64,000 nt of DNA from Deltaproteobacteria bacterium HGW-Deltaproteobacteria-12 (GTDB taxonomy: Bacteria; Desulfobacterota; Syntrophia; Syntrophales; Smithellaceae): positions 1 through 64,000 of the forward strand of contig PHBK01000019.1 of assembly GCA_002840565.1 (NCBI GenBank), written 5' to 3'. Shown here piece by piece: positions 56,451-64,000 of this stretch. The translations under genes were made by a program, and so were the position numbers. Each line of letters begins with the position of its first letter. The first letter of the stretch is position 1. Below the pieces are notes generated by a model. It saw only the letters and a list, made by a program, of their open reading frames with translations, ran no database searches and was not told where the DNA came from.

Positions 56451-57782
56451 ATGGGAAAAAATCTCGTTATAATCGGCGGCGGAGCAGCCGGTCCATCAAC
56501 AGCGGCGGAAGCCAAACGCAATGATCCTTCTTTAAATATAACCATTCTGGAACGCGGGAAATTTGTTTCTTCTGCGTCCTGACCAACGCCTTATTACATC
56601 GGCGATGTAATAAAAAGCGAAGAAAAACTGATTGCCCGGACGCCGGAAAAATTTCGTCAGACCGGGATTGATGTCCAGCTAGAGACAGAGGTCTTAAAAG
56701 TAAACTACGCAGGCCAAACACTGGAACTGAGGGACAACAAAAAAATCCCCTTTGACATATTAGTTATAGCCACAGGGGCTAAAGTCATCAGCCCGGATCT
56801 GCCGGGCGCGCAAAAGCCGGGTATCTTCACCTTAAAGAATCTGGAAGATGCAATTAAGATCAAGAATTACCGGCAGGAAAATAAATGCCGCCGGGCAATT
56901 ATAGTCGGTGCCGGTTTTATCGCCATGGAGATGAGTGAATCGCTGCAAAGAGCAGGCATCCAGACGGCTGTTTTTCACCGGGGAAGTCTCCCGGCAAACC
57001 GCTGGGACCCGGAATTATCGCAAATGATGCTGGAGGAGTTAAAAGCCAATGGCGTGGAATTTGTACCGAATGCGGAAACGGCAGCCATCGAAGAAGGAAA
57101 GGATTTCCCTCTCTGCGCTGTGACCAATCAGGGCAAATGGGAAGCTGATTTGATTTTGTTTGCCGTCGGTGTCCGGCCCAATGTCGAACTGGCCAGAGCG
57201 ATGGGCTTGGCTATCGGGCCAACCGGCGCCATTGCCGTCAACCCGCGGCAGCAAACGGCAAAGGATAATGTTTATGCCGCAGGAGATTGCTGCGAAACTT
57301 TTCACCGCGTGAGCAGGCGCCAGGTAAATATTCCGCTCGGCGATATCGCCAATAAGCAGGGTCGCGTCGCCGGCCGCAATATCGGCGGCAGGCCGCTGGA
57401 TTTCCCCGGAATAGTGGGGGCACAATCCTTCCGGCTTTTTAATCTGGAGGCGGCAGCAACCGGCATTGACGAGAAAGAGGCGATTGCCGGCAACTTTTCC
57501 CCGGTCAGCACTTTAGTCTGGGGGAATGCCCTGGCCGGATCAATGGGCCAGCAGAGAATCGGTTTGAAGCTGATTGCCGACAAATCCTCCGGAAAACTTC
57601 TGGGAGCACAAGCAGTAGGATTCTCCGGAGCGGTCAGCCGGATTAACGCCCTATCGGTGGCGCTCTGGTCGGAAATGAATATCGACGAAATCGGCTATCT
57701 GGATCTGGCTTATTCTCCTCCCTACGGCGGAGCATGGGATATTATTCACAACGCCGCCCAGGCCTTACGCCGGGCAATTTAA
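56451..57782 (+). CDS. Probable selenocysteine-containing CoA-disulfide reductase/NADH oxidase-like flavoprotein
   Basis: Read through an in-frame TGA at 56580-56582, the ORF gives one 443-residue pyridine nucleotide-disulfide oxidoreductase. Its N-terminus is LVIIGGGAAGPSTAAEAKR (FAD), then FVSSAS-U-PTPYYIGDVI, where the TGA falls at residue 44, exactly the catalytic Cys position of this family (usually ...Y-x-x-C-G-x-P-Y-Y-x-G). Downstream IATGAKVIS, AIIVGAGFIAMEMSESL and NVYAAGDCCETFHRV complete the fold. A 10-bp hairpin follows the TGA at SECIS distance. Selenocysteine is therefore far more likely than a nonsense mutation. It follows lgt after an AAGGAGG site. Substrate (CoA disulfide, polysulfide or oxygen) is uncertain. 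Confidence 0.85.
56591..56613 (+). promoter_or_regulatory. SECIS-like hairpin after in-frame TGA
   Basis: TTATTACATC (56591-56600) and GATGTAATAA (56604-56613) are perfectly complementary around the loop GGC. The loop begins 18 bases after the TGA, within the 16-37 base range expected for bacterial SECIS elements, and starts with G's as those do. Confidence 0.75.
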
Positions 57783-57790
57783 CTTATAAA

Positions 57791-58567
57791 ATGAAAAATA
57801 ATTTTCTTCTCCCCTCGCAGGCCCAGATAAAAAAATGGACGCGATTGACCGACAATAAATTCCGCCGGGAAGAGGGATTATTTCCAGCCGAAGGCGTCAA
57901 GGTTGTCGCGGAACTGCTGGTCAGCAGCTGGCAGGCCCAGGCAATCCTGTTGCTGCCGGAAAAAAGGAAATACTGGGAAAAAATATTGCCGGCTGTGCCG
58001 GCTGTGCCAGCCTATGAACTGAGCCGCGCTCAATGGCAGAAAATCAGTCAGGATAAAGAGCCGGAAGGGATAATGGCTTTAGTTGCCATGCAGCGGGAGC
58101 CGTCTCTCGCTGACTATTTAATTTCCGCATCCGGCAATATTTTAATTCTTCATGAGATCAGCAATCCGGACAATCTCGGCGCGCTCACGCGCAGTGCCCT
58201 GTGGTTTGGCTTTAACAACATCATCTTGAGCGCCGGATCAGCGGAACACACTCATCCCAAGGCTGTGCGGTCTTCCATGGGCAGCATGTTTCATCTGAAT
58301 ATTATTGCCGATATTTATCTGCAAAAGGCCCTCCCCGAAATAAAAAAATCACATCATCTGGTCGGCAGCGATGTGCGCCGGGGTATTGCTCCCCATCGGC
58401 AGCAAAAAAAGACTGCCCTGCTGCTCGGCAGCGAAAGCCACGGCCTGCCGGATGATTTGCTGGCAATAGTTGATGAACAATGGAGTATTCCCGGCAGCGG
58501 CAAAGCCGAATCCCTGAGCCTGCCGCAGGCTGCAGCAATAATGATGTACGAAAGCACAAAACAGTAA
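57791..58567 (+). CDS. TrmH/SpoU-family RNA methyltransferase
   Basis: The 258-residue SPOUT methyltransferase has an N-terminal substrate-binding domain (about 1-95) and the three SpoU motifs: ILILHEISNPDNLGALTRSALWFG (motif 1, with the Asn and Arg), ALLLGSESHGLP (motif 2) and IPGSGKAESLSLPQAAAIMMYE (motif 3). It 2'-O-methylates rRNA or tRNA, target unknown (RlmB-like or TrmH-like). The start ATG is eight bases after the preceding stop; the frame is open further upstream inside the reductase gene. Confidence 0.9.
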   Translation: MKNNFLLPSQAQIKKWTRLTDNKFRREEGLFPAEGVKVVAELLVSSWQAQAILLLPEKRKYWEKILPAVPAVPAYELSRAQWQKISQDKEPEGIMALVAMQREPSLADYLISASGNILILHEISNPDNLGALTRSALWFGFNNIILSAGSAEHTHPKAVRSSMGSMFHLNIIADIYLQKALPEIKKSHHLVGSDVRRGIAPHRQQKKTALLLGSESHGLPDDLLAIVDEQWSIPGSGKAESLSLPQAAAIMMYESTKQ

Positions 58568-58730
58568 AAACGACCTCGGGCAATACCCCGATTTCCTTTT
58601 TCATCAGCAGGCCTTTTGTACTAATATTTCTGCTATTTAGAAAGCAACTATTGATAACTATTGCCTTAATAATACTTATGGCATAATATGCGCACAAATT
58701 TAAAAACAAATGCAAAGGAGGGAAACATAT

Positions 58731-59288
58731 ATGTCTGATTTAGGAAGAACCAATGACCTTGAGGAACAGTTTTTTTTAAAGGAAAACCTGAAGTTAAAGG
58801 AGAAGCACCGGGCAATGCAGCAGTTAAAGGAAACCAAGGAAGCACTCGCGGCAGCGTCGGGAATTGCCGATGATCAAGTGCTGGAAAAATTAATTGCCCT
58901 GGAAATTCGTCCGGAAACTATTGCCTCGATTTCACTGGTACCCCTTATTGAGGTTGCCTGGGCTGACGGCACGATTGATCAAAAGGAAAAGGAAGCTATT
59001 CTTAGTGCAGTAGGCAAATTCGGCTGGACACCGGATAGTGTCAATTATGAGTTGATCGATCAGTGGCTGAAGAAAAAGCCGGAAGCATCACTTTTAAAGG
59101 CATGGAAACACTATGTGGAGGCGCTATGCCGGAAGATGACGGACGAGGAAGTCAATAATTTTAAAAAAGAAATTATGGAGCATGTTATTATAGTCGCTGA
59201 GGCGGCCGGCGGTTTTATCGGGTTCGGTAAAATCTCTGCTGAAGAGCGAAACATGATTACTGCGCTGGAACAAGCATTCTGCAAATAG
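58731..59288 (+). CDS. TerB-like domain protein
   Basis: The 185-residue cytoplasmic helical protein has a coiled N-terminus (residues 8-45, EEQFFLKENLKLKEKHRAMQQ) and a TerB-like core: LVPLIEVAWADGTIDQKEKEAILSAV (about 80-105), where the acidic Asp-Gly and Glu residues may bind metal. Stand-alone TerB-like proteins are common and of unclear role. AAAGGAGGG precedes the ATG. The gene lies 31 bases before the P-type ATPase and may be cotranscribed. Confidence 0.78.
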   Translation: MSDLGRTNDLEEQFFLKENLKLKEKHRAMQQLKETKEALAAASGIADDQVLEKLIALEIRPETIASISLVPLIEVAWADGTIDQKEKEAILSAVGKFGWTPDSVNYELIDQWLKKKPEASLLKAWKHYVEALCRKMTDEEVNNFKKEIMEHVIIVAEAAGGFIGFGKISAEERNMITALEQAFCK

Positions 59289-59319
59289 CGTTAAAGCATA
59301 CAATAAATCAGGAGCCCGC

Positions 59320-61995
59320 ATGCAGGAAATTCACAATATGAAGTTTCACAGTTTTAGTGTCGCTGAAGCGTTTACCCGGCTCGGCTCGACACAGGCAGGA
59401 TTGCCGGAAGAAAAAGCCGTCGCCCTGATTGAAAGTGCGGGTTTTAATGAAATTACCGAAACAGAAAAAGAACCGGCCTGGAAGAAGCTTCTGGGACAAT
59501 TTGCCAATTTGTTGATTTTGATTCTGATCATAGCGTCCATCATCTCTGCTCTGATGGGCGATATCATTGAAGCCATCTCTATTGTCGTCATTGTCCTCCT
59601 GGCCGGAATACTGGGTTTCATCCAGGAGTATCAGGCTCAGAAGGCAATCGAATCACTCAAGAAAATGGCGGCGCACAAAGCTCTGGTAGTGCGCAATGGT
59701 ATAGAACACCTGATTGAAGCGCGGTTGCTGGTGCCGGGAGATGTTGTTGTGCTGAAAACCGGCGACACGATTCCTGCTGATGCGCGATTGATCGAAGCAG
59801 CCAACCTCACTCTTGAAGAAGCGGCGCTGACCGGTGAATCTCAGGGCGTTATGAAAAATGCCGAAATGACCTTCCCCGAAAATTGTTCGGTGGGCGACCG
59901 CCTCAATATGGTGTATGCAGGAACATCGATATCCAACGGGCGCGGCAAGGCACTGATTTGCGCGACCGGTTCGCACACCGAATTCGGCAAAATTGCCGAT
60001 ATGCTTCAGAAAGAACCGGAGAAGAAAACCCCTTTGCAGCAGAATCTCGATGCGCTCGGCAGTCGTATCGGCGTCTTTGCGCTGGTAATTGCGGTTCTGA
60101 TGAGCGCTGCAGGAATATTAAAAGGATACGAACTGGTAAAAATGTTTATCTGGGGCGTTGCTCTGGCGGTTGCGGTTATTCCCGAAGCATTACCGGCGGT
60201 GGTGACTATCTCGCTGGCTTTGGGTGTACGCCGTATGGTGAAACGCCGTGCTCTGGTGCGAAAACTTCCGGCCGTGGAGACGCTCGGTGCGGTTAATATT
60301 ATCTGCAGTGACAAAACCGGCACGCTCACCGAAGATCAAATGACGGTGCGGAAGCTCTATATTGACGGCGCGATTGTATCGGTTACAGGCGCAGGGTATG
60401 AGCCGGCAGGTGAGCTGAAAGTCAATGGAGAGGCATTGGACACCGGCAATGCTGTGTTTGCGCAGCTCGTGCACATAGGTTCGCTGTGCAACGATTCGCA
60501 TCTGGTGAAGAAAGATAAATGGCTCATTACGGGCGATCCCACTGAAGGAGCGCTGGTAGTGCTGGCAGCGAAAGCCGGTTTGAACAGTGATGAACTGCGG
60601 GGCCGCATCACGCGTATTGCCGAGGATCCGTTCAGCTCCGAAAAAAAGCGCATGACCACCTATCACTCGATTAATAATGAGACTTTTGCCTACAGCAAGG
60701 GCGCCGGCGAAGTAATGCTCGGCTGCTCGACGCAGATCATGACAGCACAGGGGGTTATTGCGCTCACCGATGAAACGAGAATGAATTTACAGCAAACAAT
60801 CAGGCAGTTTGCCGAAGATTCCCTGCGCGTGATTGGCTTTGCTTATAAGAAGATAGATTCTTTCTTGAAAGCGCAGCCCGAAGAAGAGATGATATTTGTC
60901 GGCTTTGTCGGAATGATCGATCCGCCCCGTCCCGAGGTCTTTGCGGCGATCAGGCGCTGTGAAAACGCCGGAATCCGTCCGGTAATGATCACCGGCGATC
61001 ACAAGATCACCGCTATTGCCATTGCGCGGGAAATCGGCATATTGAAAGACGGTGCTGCCTATTCCGGCGAAGAGATCGAATCAATGAGTGACGATGATCT
61101 TAACCGCGCCGTCACCAGCGCCAATGTTTTTGCCCGCATCTCCCCGGCGCACAAGTACAGCATTGTCGAAGCGCTGATGGCGCAGGGCAATATCGTAGCA
61201 ATGACTGGCGACGGCGTTAACGACGCACCGACTCTCAAGAAAGCTAATATCGGCATTGCCATGGGCATCACCGGAACCGATGTGAGCAAAGAGGCAAGTG
61301 ATATGATTCTTACGGATGATAATTTTGCCTCCATCGTCTCCGCGGTGGAAGAGGGGCGAACGATATTTGAGAATATTCGGAAATATCTTGTCTATCTGCT
61401 CAGTGGAAATATGGGAACGGTGCTGGGGATTATAATCGCGATGGCTGCCGGTCTTCCTCTGCCGCTGACGGCGGTACAGATATTATTCATTAATTTTGTC
61501 ATGGATGGACTGGTTGCTATTGCACTGGGTGTTGAAGCGCCGGAACCGGGGATAATGGATAAGAAACCGCGAACAGTTAAGGAAGGCATATTAAATACTG
61601 CGGCGTTGTCGGAAATACTTCTGGTCGGGATATGGATTGGGCTCCTGACAATGGCTGTTTACGCATATGCACTTCATACCGGCGCCGGTGATCTGAAAGC
61701 CGGGACGCTTTTTTTCACGGCACTGGTATTTGCGCGGCTGGTAAACGGCTTTGCCTGCCGCTCCCTGCATCAGAGCCTCTTCTTGATGCATCCATTTTCC
61801 AACCGGGCTCTTATTGCCAGCATACTGATTACTCTAATAATGGTGATAGGCATGATTAATCTGCCGGCACTGCAGACCATATTCGGCCTGACATATCTTG
61901 TCAATTCCGACTGGCTGCTGGTTACGATCATGCCCTTGACACTCCTGGCATTTACAGAAGCGGTAAAATGGATCAAGCGGAAAATTGCGAAATGA
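59320..61995 (+). CDS. Cation-transporting P-type ATPase (Ca2+ type)
   Basis: The 891-residue pump belongs to the P2A-like family (SERCA/PMR1 style). The phosphorylation site is [12 protein letters not shown] (Asp about 331), the actuator loop LTGES, the nucleotide domain KGAGE, and the hinge [11 protein letters not shown] and [13 protein letters not shown]. The M4 motif [10 protein letters not shown] corresponds to the Ca2+ site PEGLP in SERCA, with an Ala for Gly. About ten membrane helices are visible. CAGGAG precedes the ATG. It exports Ca2+ or Mn2+ most likely. cutA follows six bases later. Confidence 0.92.
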   Translation: MQEIHNMKFHSFSVAEAFTRLGSTQAGLPEEKAVALIESAGFNEITETEKEPAWKKLLGQFANLLILILIIASIISALMGDIIEAISIVVIVLLAGILGFIQEYQAQKAIESLKKMAAHKALVVRNGIEHLIEARLLVPGDVVVLKTGDTIPADARLIEAANLTLEEAALTGESQGVMKNAEMTFPENCSVGDRLNMVYAGTSISNGRGKALICATGSHTEFGKIADMLQKEPEKKTPLQQNLDALGSRIGVFALVIAVLMSAAGILKGYELVKMFIWGVALAVAVIPEALPAVVTISLALGVRRMVKRRALVRKLPAVETLGAVNIICSDKTGTLTEDQMTVRKLYIDGAIVSVTGAGYEPAGELKVNGEALDTGNAVFAQLVHIGSLCNDSHLVKKDKWLITGDPTEGALVVLAAKAGLNSDELRGRITRIAEDPFSSEKKRMTTYHSINNETFAYSKGAGEVMLGCSTQIMTAQGVIALTDETRMNLQQTIRQFAEDSLRVIGFAYKKIDSFLKAQPEEEMIFVGFVGMIDPPRPEVFAAIRRCENAGIRPVMITGDHKITAIAIAREIGILKDGAAYSGEEIESMSDDDLNRAVTSANVFARISPAHKYSIVEALMAQGNIVAMTGDGVNDAPTLKKANIGIAMGITGTDVSKEASDMILTDDNFASIVSAVEEGRTIFENIRKYLVYLLSGNMGTVLGIIIAMAAGLPLPLTAVQILFINFVMDGLVAIALGVEAPEPGIMDKKPRTVKEGILNTAALSEILLVGIWIGLLTMAVYAYALHTGAGDLKAGTLFFTALVFARLVNGFACRSLHQSLFLMHPFSNRALIASILITLIMVIGMINLPALQTIFGLTYLVNSDWLLVTIMPLTLLAFTEAVKWIKRKIAK

Positions 61996-62001
61996 GATAT
62001 T

Positions 62002-62349
62002 ATGACTTCTTACATTGAAATAAAAACGACGACGGGATCCCGGGAACAGGCAATGATCATCGCCCAGCATCTGGTAGGCAAAAAACTGGCGGCCTGCGTC
62101 CAGATATTGGAACCGATTACCAGCATATACCGCTGGAAGGGTAAGGTGGAAACCGCCCAGGAATGGCTTTGTCTTATCAAAACGCAGGCGGATTTGTTTG
62201 ACAAAGCGGAAGCGGCAATTAAAAAAATGCATTCTTACGAAATACCGGAAATTATTGCTGTGCCGATCGTTAAAGGCAGCAAGGAATATTTGCAGTGGAT
62301 TCACGAAGAGACGGGGAATAGGACTAAAGGACTAAAGGCTGAATACTGA
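62002..62349 (+). CDS. cutA: CutA divalent-cation tolerance protein
   Basis: The 115-residue protein matches CutA1: KTTTGSREQAMIIAQHLVGKKLAACVQIL, SIYRWKGKVETAQEWLCLIKTQ and EIPEIIAVPIVKGSKEYLQWI. CutA forms very stable trimers and is linked to copper and other divalent-ion tolerance, though its actual role is unclear. Following the Ca-type ATPase by six bases, it probably shares its transcript, which supports a metal-homeostasis context. Confidence 0.92.
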   Translation: MTSYIEIKTTTGSREQAMIIAQHLVGKKLAACVQILEPITSIYRWKGKVETAQEWLCLIKTQADLFDKAEAAIKKMHSYEIPEIIAVPIVKGSKEYLQWIHEETGNRTKGLKAEY

Positions 62350-62413
62350 AGGCTAAGGGGTGAATGTTTAGACTGTAATACGCTCCAAAAGACTGTCCTC
62401 CGCCCTTTTTTAT

Positions 62414-62716
62414 TCATTTGTAAGCATCTTTTCTATGATCCAATGAAATCATACTTACTACTTGTTTTTCGATAATATAGAATATCCGATACTTACCAAT
62501 TCTGTAACGCCATGTGTCCGGCTCATAGCCATGCAACTTTTTTATGTTTGTACCAAAATGAGGCTCTTGTTTTAATTGCGGGTATACATAGCCCAATAGT
62601 TTCTTTTTTATTAATTCATTATCTTTGCGCGGTAATACCTCAATGCACTTCATAAATTCATTAGTCTCAAATATTTTATAGTCAGACAATGTAATGCCCT
62701 TTTTTGTTTTTGGCAT
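62414..62716 (-). CDS. RelE/ParE-type toxin
   Basis: The product of about 100 residues has the RelE fold features: FETNEFMKCIEVLPRKDNELIKKKL, IKKLHGYEPDTWRYRIGKYRIFYIIE and the basic end SLDHRKDAYK. WRYRIGKYRIFY is the central strand pair of RelE-type ribosome-dependent RNases, and the C-terminal His-Arg-Lys fits the active tail. The start is uncertain: ATG at 62716 overlaps the antitoxin gene by 35 bases, while TTG at 62689 would begin exactly at its stop. It is the second gene of a toxin-antitoxin pair. Confidence 0.85.
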   Translation of the reverse strand: MPKTKKGITLSDYKIFETNEFMKCIEVLPRKDNELIKKKLLGYVYPQLKQEPHFGTNIKKLHGYEPDTWRYRIGKYRIFYIIEKQVVSMISLDHRKDAYK

Positions 62717-62927
62717 CTTTATATCCGCGCTTAAGGCTTTCATTTAATCCAGTGTTATTCTTAATTTCATGCATCTCATATTCATCTGCATACTCAATAT
62801 TCTGCTCAATATATTTTTTCGCCGCAGTTTCAATAAAATTGGATAGAGTTCTATTATCATCTTTCGCATAGTGGCTAAAAAGATGGTACACATCATCGCT
62901 AAGTCGTAGAGTAACTACTTTTGGCAT
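62682..62927 (-). CDS. Type II antitoxin (CopG/RelB-like)
   Basis: The 81-residue protein begins PKVVTLRLSDDVYHLFSHYAK, a ribbon-helix-helix DNA-binding domain, and continues with NRTLSNFIETAAKKYIEQN, then an acidic tail that should wrap the toxin. It precedes and overlaps the RelE-type toxin gene. The protein probably represses its own promoter. No signal or membrane part. Confidence 0.85.
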   Translation of the reverse strand: MPKVVTLRLSDDVYHLFSHYAKDDNRTLSNFIETAAKKYIEQNIEYADEYEMHEIKNNTGLNESLKRGYKDAKNKKGHYIV

Positions 62928-63054
62928 ATGCTCACCTTCAATGTTGATTTGAATATAATATATTCTTTTTACTTCGCTTTGTCAAATTTTTTGATAGAGA
63001 GCCGTTGAACCCATTACTTCCATTACTTCCATTAATTCTTGACCGTTAATGAAC

Positions 63055-63897
63055 TTACCTGCCGGTTGTTTTCGATTTTTTCTTGATAAATGTACCTTCG
63101 TCAAGCTCTCTGAAAGCAGTTTCCAGCTCTTCCTGGGTATTCATAACTATTGGGCCGCCCCAGGCAATCGGTTCGTTGAGCTGCTTGCCGGTAACAAATA
63201 TGTAATGAATATCTTCAATCGCTTTTACGGCAATGCTGCCGGCTTCCGTGAAGAGTATCAGTTGTGCTTGTTCCAGTTTCGTTTCAGCAAACTCGCCTGT
63301 TCCGGAGATCAAGTAACAAAAGCTGGTGTAGCCATTCTTAACCGCATGGGATATAGGCATACCCTTCTTCAACCGGACATCCAGATACTCGATATCTACC
63401 ATCAGTTCCTGCACTGGCCCGTTTACATTTTTGTAAGCGCCGGCTATGACCCGCACTTCTCCCCCTGGCATCTTAACGACTGGCACCTCATGATCGAGGA
63501 TACCCCGGTAGCGCGGCCCCATCATTTTATTTTTCGCAGGTAAATTTACCCACAGCTGCAAACCGTGCATCATTCCTTGGAAAGGTTTCGGCATCTCCTG
63601 GTGAATTACACCGCCACCAGCGGTCATCCACTGAATATCACCCGGCCCAATCGTGCCCGAGTTACCGATATTGTCGCCATGCTCAACCTTTCCACCGAGC
63701 ATATAGGTCACTGTTTCAATCCCGCGATGAGGGTGCCAGGGGAAGCCTTTTACATAATCATCGGGATTGTCTGAACCAAAATGATCTAGTAGCAGGAAAG
63801 GATCGGTAAGTTTTGTGTGGTCATGCGCAAAAATACGCTTCAACTTAACTCCGGCTCCGTCATAAGTGGAATGTCCTTGCAGAATTATTTTTTTCAT
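63055..63897 (-). CDS. Pirin family protein
   Basis: The 280-residue bicupin matches pirins: LLDHFGSDNPDDYVKGFPWHPHRGIETVTYML contains the metal-binding HPHRG (two His), and GGGVIHQEMP the third His and Glu. The C-terminal cupin is present (ISGTGEFAETKL). Pirins can act as quercetinases or redox sensors; no context favours either. AGAGGAGAA precedes the ATG. Nothing else is seen in the remaining about 100 bases. Confidence 0.9.
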   Translation of the reverse strand: MKKIILQGHSTYDGAGVKLKRIFAHDHTKLTDPFLLLDHFGSDNPDDYVKGFPWHPHRGIETVTYMLGGKVEHGDNIGNSGTIGPGDIQWMTAGGGVIHQEMPKPFQGMMHGLQLWVNLPAKNKMMGPRYRGILDHEVPVVKMPGGEVRVIAGAYKNVNGPVQELMVDIEYLDVRLKKGMPISHAVKNGYTSFCYLISGTGEFAETKLEQAQLILFTEAGSIAVKAIEDIHYIFVTGKQLNEPIAWGGPIVMNTQEELETAFRELDEGTFIKKKSKTTGR

Positions 63898-64000
63898 ATG
63901 GTTCTCCTCTAATACATTACGTATGTAAGGTGAGCACGGCCTTGGGGCCTGGAACTGATTAGAAGATAGAAGCTCAGCCCTCAGGGCAGCTATTCTTCAC

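Noticed and set aside
1-64000. CRISPR array
   Set aside because: No regularly spaced short direct repeats with unique spacers were found; repeats present are dispersed palindromes and attC-like sites.

Overview
The window looks like a chromosomal segment of an anaerobic, probably syntrophic or sulfate-reducer-like deltaproteobacterium (Desulfobacterota, perhaps Syntrophales-like). This is an inference from two complete TRAP transporter sets, a sigma-54 regulator facing a CoA-transferase, a probable selenocysteine enzyme, ferredoxin and nitroreductase genes, and many short palindromic repeats with a REP-associated transposase. No ribosomal marker or database match was available to test it.

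Layout: (1) 0-1.2 kb: tRNA-Ser(CGA) and tadA. A small GIY-YIG nuclease ORF sits between the intact tRNA and a duplicated 5' half of the same tRNA. (2) 1.6-9.9 kb: an accessory region of short same-direction genes separated by attC-like recombination sites, i.e. an integron cassette array with no integrase in view (CALIN). Cargo includes unknown proteins, two with a HEPN-like R-N-x3-H motif, a Trypco1-like protein, an FRG-domain protein, a DUF1161 protein, an SDR and finally rsgA. Two palindromic repeat families are scattered through it. (3) 10.9-19 kb: amidohydrolase, a TRAP set whose binding protein converges on its permease genes, bacterioferritin and an ABC-F ATPase. (4) 19-36 kb: a second accessory stretch of mostly single + strand genes (methyltransferases, SDRs including a halohydrin-dehalogenase-like protein, three nitroreductase-fold proteins, C45 acyltransferase/hydrolase, ATC-hydrolase-like protein, cupin, CaCA exchanger), with more attC-like sites, a dead vapBC pair and a REP/RAYT element. 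(5) 35.5-46 kb: core-type genes (TonB-like protein, BtuF-like protein, beta-CASP nuclease, RRM protein, aminotransferase, S1-domain protein, class A PBP). (6) 46-54 kb: sigma-54 regulator, divergent CoA-transferase with a good sigma-54 promoter, complete dctPQM and enoyl-CoA hydratase, suggesting uptake and CoA activation of an organic acid. (7) 54.6-62.4 kb: trxB, lgt, a flavin disulfide reductase with in-frame TGA plus a SECIS-like hairpin at the catalytic Cys position, TrmH-type methyltransferase, TerB-like protein, Ca-type P-ATPase, cutA; then a RelE/RelB-type pair and a pirin.

The signals most worth attention are the tRNA-targeted GIY-YIG insertion, the selenocysteine disulfide reductase, the integrase-less cassette array, the halohydrin-dehalogenase signature and the REP/RAYT family. 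All functional names rest on motifs read by eye, and coordinates of attC sites and repeats are hand-counted.
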